Below the pieces are notes generated by a model that did not search any database, was not told the DNA's origin, and worked only from the letters and a program-made list of their open reading frames with translations. The position numbers and the translations under genes were made by a program. DNA of 22,907 bases, taken from IMG/VR virus record IMGVR_UViG_3300042320_000681, positions 1 through 22,907 of that record; one strand, given 5' to 3'. The stretch is from a virus. This document shows positions 18,913-22,907 of this stretch, in pieces (the first letter of the stretch is position 1; each line of letters begins with the position of its first letter).

Positions 18913-20762
18913 AATCGGTCAGGAAGGTGCTGGCGATTGCCGAGGCAGTCAGGTCCGAAGCGGATCGCGATGACCGCATGGGGTTGCTCTATGCGGCGAA
19001 ATACATTCTCGCGAATGTGGCAACTGGGGGTGTTTCATCGAGCGTGGTGATCGATGAGAAGGTGGCGAAGAGCATTGTCATGCAGTTTGTGCAAAGCCTG
19101 CTGGAGGCGGATCATTTCGAGGCGGCGGCAACGGTGCTGTGGGGTCCGGGGGTTTACGACTGGCGACCAAGGTCAGCGCAAGACACATGGCGGGGGTTGT
19201 TTGAGCATGACAAGTTGCTGGTGCAGGGTGCTGGAGCGATGGGCAAGACTTTCAATGCCGCCGCATGGTTTCTCCTCGATTGGATGCGTGACCCAGAGTA
19301 CACCTGTATTAAGGTTGTTTCATTGACCGAGGCACACGCTCAACGAAATGTGTTTGCGGCGATTAAAAACTTTTATCGCACCGCATTGGTCAAACCGGAA
19401 TACAAGGGTGAATCAGACTTGGTGAAGTCGATACAAGTCAACGACGATGACAAAAATGGCATCCACCTAGTGGCGATTCCCAAGGGTGATGCCGGGACGG
19501 GAACGCTTCGCGGGTTCCACCCTTCTCCGCGCCAGAAAGCCCATCCGAAGTGGGGAACGATGAGCAGAACCCATGTTGTATTGGACGAGGCCGAGGAGAT
19601 TCCTCCGGGCGTTTGGGAAGGTTTGCAGAACATCCTTTCCGCCGCCGACACCGAGTCCAGTAAGGGGCGGATTAAAATTTTCGGAGCGTCGAATCCCAAG
19701 GATCGCAATAGCGAGTTTGGCAAGCGATGCGAACCTGTTGGTGGATGGTTGCGGGTCGATTGCGAAGAGGATTTCGAGTGGGAAAGCAGAGAGGGTTGGC
19801 ACATCCTTCGCCTTGATGCCGCTCGATGCGAGAATGTCATCGAGAAAAAAATAATTTTCCCCGGTTTTCAGACCTACGAAGGCTACATGGCTTACGAGGC
19901 GAGAGGCAAAACCGCCGAGTATTACACGATGGCAAGAGGGTTTTTCCCGCAAGAAGGTATTGCGATGGCAATCATCACCCCGGCCATGATGGACAATGCA
20001 ATGGGAGTGGTGCGCTTTATTGGACCTGTAGTGCCTCTCTGCGCTTTCGACTTGGCATTGGAAGGCAAAGATCAGGTTGTGTGTTCCTATGGGCGTTTCG
20101 GGCTTTCAGACGGGTATACGCCGCTCGATGGAAAGTTCCGAGAATTCAAGTCACCGAAGACCGTTTTGCAGTTGGATTCGCTAATCAATTTCCCCAAGAA
20201 GGCAACCTTGGAGCAGACAGATGCCATCATAAATTTTTGCAAGCAGATGAGGATTGGGCCGAGGTGGGTATGCGTGGACAGGACTGGAAACGGATCAGGC
20301 ATCCACGATGCGCTTTGCAGTCTTTGGGGCAAAGATGTGCTTGGAGTCAACTATTCATGGGCGGCTACCGAAACCCATGTATTGGGCGACGATTCGCAGA
20401 GGGCGAACGAACTTTATTCCGGTGTGGTCACCGAATTGATATTCGGACTAGCAAAGTATCTGGAATTTGAATACCTGAAAATTTCGCCTTCCTTCCGCAC
20501 CGAAGAACTTATCAGGCAGGCGACTTCCCGGCGATACAAGCAAGTTGGTCAGGGTCTAGTGCGAGTGGAAAGCAAGGGAGATTATACAAAACGAACAAGG
20601 CAAAATTCCCCGGATCAACTAGACTCGCTTTCTTTGCTGGTATTTTTGATGCGGCAACGAGGAGATTCGATTGCCAGCATGACTGATTTAAAAAAACAAG
20701 AATTCCATGAAAAAAAACTTCCATCTATTGAAAGCATGGAATATGTTGATTTTTCTGATTAA
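18906..20762 (+). CDS. terL: large terminase subunit (TerL)
   Basis: The 618-residue protein is the packaging motor ATPase and nuclease. The ATPase domain has Walker A GAGAMGKT (108-115) and Walker B VVLDEAEE (224-231; D227, E228), followed by the coupling-type FGASNP. The C-terminal half, with CAFDLALEGKDQVV and CVDRTGNGSG, fits the RNase H-like nuclease that cuts concatemers. I chose ATG 18906 because GGAGG (18897-18901) is at ideal distance; ATG 18891 would add five residues. It acts with TerS (12702) and the portal (21349). Its N-terminal 80 residues are an extra helical region. Confidence 0.92.
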   Translation: MVESVRKVLAIAEAVRSEADRDDRMGLLYAAKYILANVATGGVSSSVVIDEKVAKSIVMQFVQSLLEADHFEAAATVLWGPGVYDWRPRSAQDTWRGLFEHDKLLVQGAGAMGKTFNAAAWFLLDWMRDPEYTCIKVVSLTEAHAQRNVFAAIKNFYRTALVKPEYKGESDLVKSIQVNDDDKNGIHLVAIPKGDAGTGTLRGFHPSPRQKAHPKWGTMSRTHVVLDEAEEIPPGVWEGLQNILSAADTESSKGRIKIFGASNPKDRNSEFGKRCEPVGGWLRVDCEEDFEWESREGWHILRLDAARCENVIEKKIIFPGFQTYEGYMAYEARGKTAEYYTMARGFFPQEGIAMAIITPAMMDNAMGVVRFIGPVVPLCAFDLALEGKDQVVCSYGRFGLSDGYTPLDGKFREFKSPKTVLQLDSLINFPKKATLEQTDAIINFCKQMRIGPRWVCVDRTGNGSGIHDALCSLWGKDVLGVNYSWAATETHVLGDDSQRANELYSGVVTELIFGLAKYLEFEYLKISPSFRTEELIRQATSRRYKQVGQGLVRVESKGDYTKRTRQNSPDQLDSLSLLVFLMRQRGDSIASMTDLKKQEFHEKKLPSIESMEYVDFSD

Positions 20763-20767
20763 AAATC

Positions 20768-21346
20768 ATGGCTTATCCTAACGCTTCAGTTGTTCCGCCG
20801 GGGGGGTGGCATTACTATCAGGGAGATGTTAAGTTAGAGGGATATTCGCTTGAAGTTTTGTATAAAACAGTAGAGAATTATCGAGCAGAAAACCACCTTC
20901 CAGCGGGAGATGTTATTGGAGATGTTAACTCTTACCTTTGTGGCAGAAATCCACGATATTGTCATGGTGCGGACTCTGCTGTTGTCATTAGTGTTACGCC
21001 AACATCTAGGGCAGGCGAGTTGCTTCAAGACATAACAACTTGGGCAAAGAATATTTTATTGAGTCAAAAACCGATTAGACTTGTGTCTGATGAGTTGGCA
21101 GAAGCAAGGGCATTGACTTGTCAGGCTTGCCCGAAAAACACGCAATGGAAATCTGGTTGTGGAAGTTGCATTACCGCAACAGAGAGGCTTTGCGCTAGCA
21201 TTAGGCAAGGGCGGGACACTCGCAATACAAAAACTTTAAAAGGTTGTAGCGTGATGCGTCACGACAATCGTGCGGCGGTTTTTTTTGACAAAGAGCATTT
21301 TGAGGTGACAAGTAGTGTCCCTGAAAATTGCTGGCTGAAAGTATAA
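20768..21346 (+). CDS. Cys-rich phage protein between TerL and portal
   Basis: The 192-residue protein has an N-terminal domain with VPPGGWHYYQGDVKLEGYSL (9-28) and AENHLPAGDVIGDVNSYLCG, and a C-terminal domain with a Cys cluster: LTCQACPKNTQWKSGCGSC, an ERLC then KGCSVMRHDNRAAVFF and PENCWLK. The 'PGGW' N-terminal motif recurs in phage proteins next to terminase. The Cys cluster resembles that of the protein at 18679. Function unknown; metal binding is likely. It starts five bases after TerL. Confidence 0.75.
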   Translation: MAYPNASVVPPGGWHYYQGDVKLEGYSLEVLYKTVENYRAENHLPAGDVIGDVNSYLCGRNPRYCHGADSAVVISVTPTSRAGELLQDITTWAKNILLSQKPIRLVSDELAEARALTCQACPKNTQWKSGCGSCITATERLCASIRQGRDTRNTKTLKGCSVMRHDNRAAVFFDKEHFEVTSSVPENCWLKV

Positions 21347-21348
21347 AT

Positions 21349-22907
21349 ATGGCAGATTACCTTGAACCAATCGACCCTGTAGTTATCACTACATTTGCAA
21401 CTAAAGCACCCCGAACGCTTGAAGCGGGGGATAAAAATACAAAATCCCGGCTTAATGTTGTCATGCCGGGGGAAAGCAAAACTGATGAAGTTGTTAACGA
21501 AGAAACGCTAGAAATTAAGCGCACATTCAAAGATACTTCACAGGCTTTTTCTGCCTACAAACGCTTGAAACAACAAAATGTCGAAAGGAACAGGAAGAAT
21601 GCATTAATTCAGAAAAAACTTAACAACGAACCTCCTTATTCTGCAAAAAAGCTGGAAAGTATGGGACAAAACTGGAGGTCCAATCGACCAACGGGGTTTC
21701 TTTCCACGATGGTTTCGCGAATTCAGCCGCCATTCAAACAGGTTGTCGAATCAAGCACTTATCTAACTTTTTCCAAATATCCCGCACAGGGGGTCGATGC
21801 CGAAAACAAAACTGATATTTTTAGGGAGGAAATAACAAAATGCATTCGGGCGTGGAGTGGTCACGACGATATCGTTGCACAGGTTGTGCATGAGAACACA
21901 ACCTTTGGATTTGCGGCATTAACTTGGGACGATCCCCGCGATTGGAAACCAGAATTTTGCCGTCAGGACTACACATTTTTCAGCATCGAAACCCCGCAGG
22001 AAGTTCAGGCAACCCCTATTTGGGGGCGCAAGCGTAGATACCAGATATCAGAACTGCTCCCGATTCTTGAAGACCCGGAGACTAGTTCACTTGCTGGGTG
22101 GCACATTAACAACTTGGTAAAAGCTTTAAACAATGCTCGACCCGCAGGAAGGTCATTGGATTCCGACGACGATGCTCGACGCATCGAAGACTGGATGCGC
22201 GAGGGATCGTACGGTGCGGCATACGAAAATGACGCAAAATATGTCGAGTTAGGCGAGTTACTTGTAAAAGAACCACATGGCAAAATTAGCCGATTCCTTT
22301 TTGATGACAAAAGCGGAAACGAAATTTGCACTCAATTGGATCGCTACAATAGAATGTCAGATTGTTTGTCTTTGTTTTCCGTGGAGATCGGATCAGGGAG
22401 TCTTATGTCCAGCCGGGGTGCGGGGCGCGACCTTTACAACTCGCACATTGCAGTAGACAAAGCTCGAAATTTGGTACAGGACAATGTCTACCTAAAAGGG
22501 ATGTTGCTGTTGAAAAAGACAGCAACTGCAAAGCCGGGAATTGCCCCTCTGACCGTCATGCATCCTGTGGCTTATGTTGCCGAGGGATACGAGGTAGTTC
22601 CTCAAAACGCTCCAGCGGATGTCGATGATTTTTTGAAGCTGGATCAATTCATATCTGGGCTTGCCGAAATTCAGCTTGGCACATTTCTTCCTTCGTCCGC
22701 TTTGGGATTGCAGGGAGCAGACAAGACCGCATCTGAAATTAATCGAGTTGCCGCTATCGAAAATCAGATTCGCGAAGGAATCTTGATGCGCTGGAGCAAA
22801 CAGTATTCGGATGCAGTTTCGCGAATGCAACGAGGCATTTGCCACCCCGAACACATCAAAGCGGCATCTGAAATTAAGATGCTTTTGGATATTTCGCGAA
22901 TGCAACA
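21349..22907 (+). CDS. portal protein (3' end outside window)
   Basis: The frame is open from ATG 21349 to the right edge, 519 codons with no stop. Position right after terminase, the long N-terminal arm, the WHINNLVKAL helix region, MSSRGAGRDLYNSHIAVDKA and RNLVQDNVYLKG in the middle, and the ADKTASEINRVAAIENQIRE helix towards the end match head-to-tail connector (portal) proteins of podovirus-like type. Twelve copies would form the ring through which DNA enters. The start is preceded by GTATAAAT without a Shine-Dalgarno site. Identity rests on pattern and synteny. Confidence 0.75.
   Translation, partial: MADYLEPIDPVVITTFATKAPRTLEAGDKNTKSRLNVVMPGESKTDEVVNEETLEIKRTFKDTSQAFSAYKRLKQQNVERNRKNALIQKKLNNEPPYSAKKLESMGQNWRSNRPTGFLSTMVSRIQPPFKQVVESSTYLTFSKYPAQGVDAENKTDIFREEITKCIRAWSGHDDIVAQVVHENTTFGFAALTWDDPRDWKPEFCRQDYTFFSIETPQEVQATPIWGRKRRYQISELLPILEDPETSSLAGWHINNLVKALNNARPAGRSLDSDDDARRIEDWMREGSYGAAYENDAKYVELGELLVKEPHGKISRFLFDDKSGNEICTQLDRYNRMSDCLSLFSVEIGSGSLMSSRGAGRDLYNSHIAVDKARNLVQDNVYLKGMLLLKKTATAKPGIAPLTVMHPVAYVAEGYEVVPQNAPADVDDFLKLDQFISGLAEIQLGTFLPSSALGLQGADKTASEINRVAAIENQIREGILMRWSKQYSDAVSRMQRGICHPEHIKAASEIKMLLDISRMQ

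Noticed and set aside
19826-20470. 214-codon frame on the plus strand inside TerL
   Set aside because: Arg/His/Trp-rich shadow of the TerL nuclease region, where TerL keeps its motifs.

Overview
The window reads as part of the genome of a tailed double-stranded DNA bacteriophage (Caudoviricetes). Every convincing gene is on the + strand. Genes are short and densely packed, with many ATGA or GTGA stop/start overlaps. Phage hallmark genes are present: a RecT-like annealing protein, a RecB-type nuclease, a DnaC-like loader, a RusA-like resolvase, small and large terminase subunits, and a portal protein that runs off the right edge. No integrase, repressor or rRNA is visible, so nothing here argues for lysogeny. 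The host cannot be named. Shine-Dalgarno sites occur but many starts lack one and have A-rich leaders, and composition is medium GC with AT-rich islands. The combination of small conserved phage proteins suggests an environmental phage known mostly from metagenomes; that is an impression, not a result.

Layout: 1-1894 is the end of a late region. It holds the C-terminal part of a large polyvalent-type protein, a small basic protein and a tRNA gene with initiator-tRNA signatures. 1895-5760 is an early/regulatory region of tiny genes driven by three related promoters that share a 9-base motif (AACCCAAGC or its complement). It contains a DUF932 protein, a stand-alone LuxR-type helix-turn-helix protein and two micro-membrane proteins. 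5763-12659 is the recombination/replication module: annealing protein, PD-(D/E)XK nuclease, a sigma region 4-only protein, a DUF1376 protein, a DnaC-like ATPase, an SSB-like protein and a RusA-like resolvase. 12702-20762 is a packaging region in which TerS and TerL are separated by about 5.7 kb of accessory genes: MazG-like pyrophosphohydrolase, GT4 glycosyltransferase, lipoprotein, dCMP deaminase, GP88-like protein, DUF5872 protein and a run of small coiled-coil proteins. 20768-22907 holds a cysteine-rich protein and the portal.

How it fits together: the annealing protein, nuclease, SSB-like protein and RusA form a recombination set; DUF1376 and the DnaC-like loader point to helicase loading on phage DNA; MazG and dCMP deaminase adjust nucleotide pools; TerS, TerL and portal package DNA. 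The LuxR-type protein, the sigma region 4 protein and the shared promoter motif could be the phage's own transcription programme. The initiator-like tRNA and T-arm-like hairpins between genes suggest unusual RNA-level control. No intergenic gap exceeds 300 bases; the larger ones (1895-2036, 3581-3732, 5269-5379, 12139-12239) are described as features.
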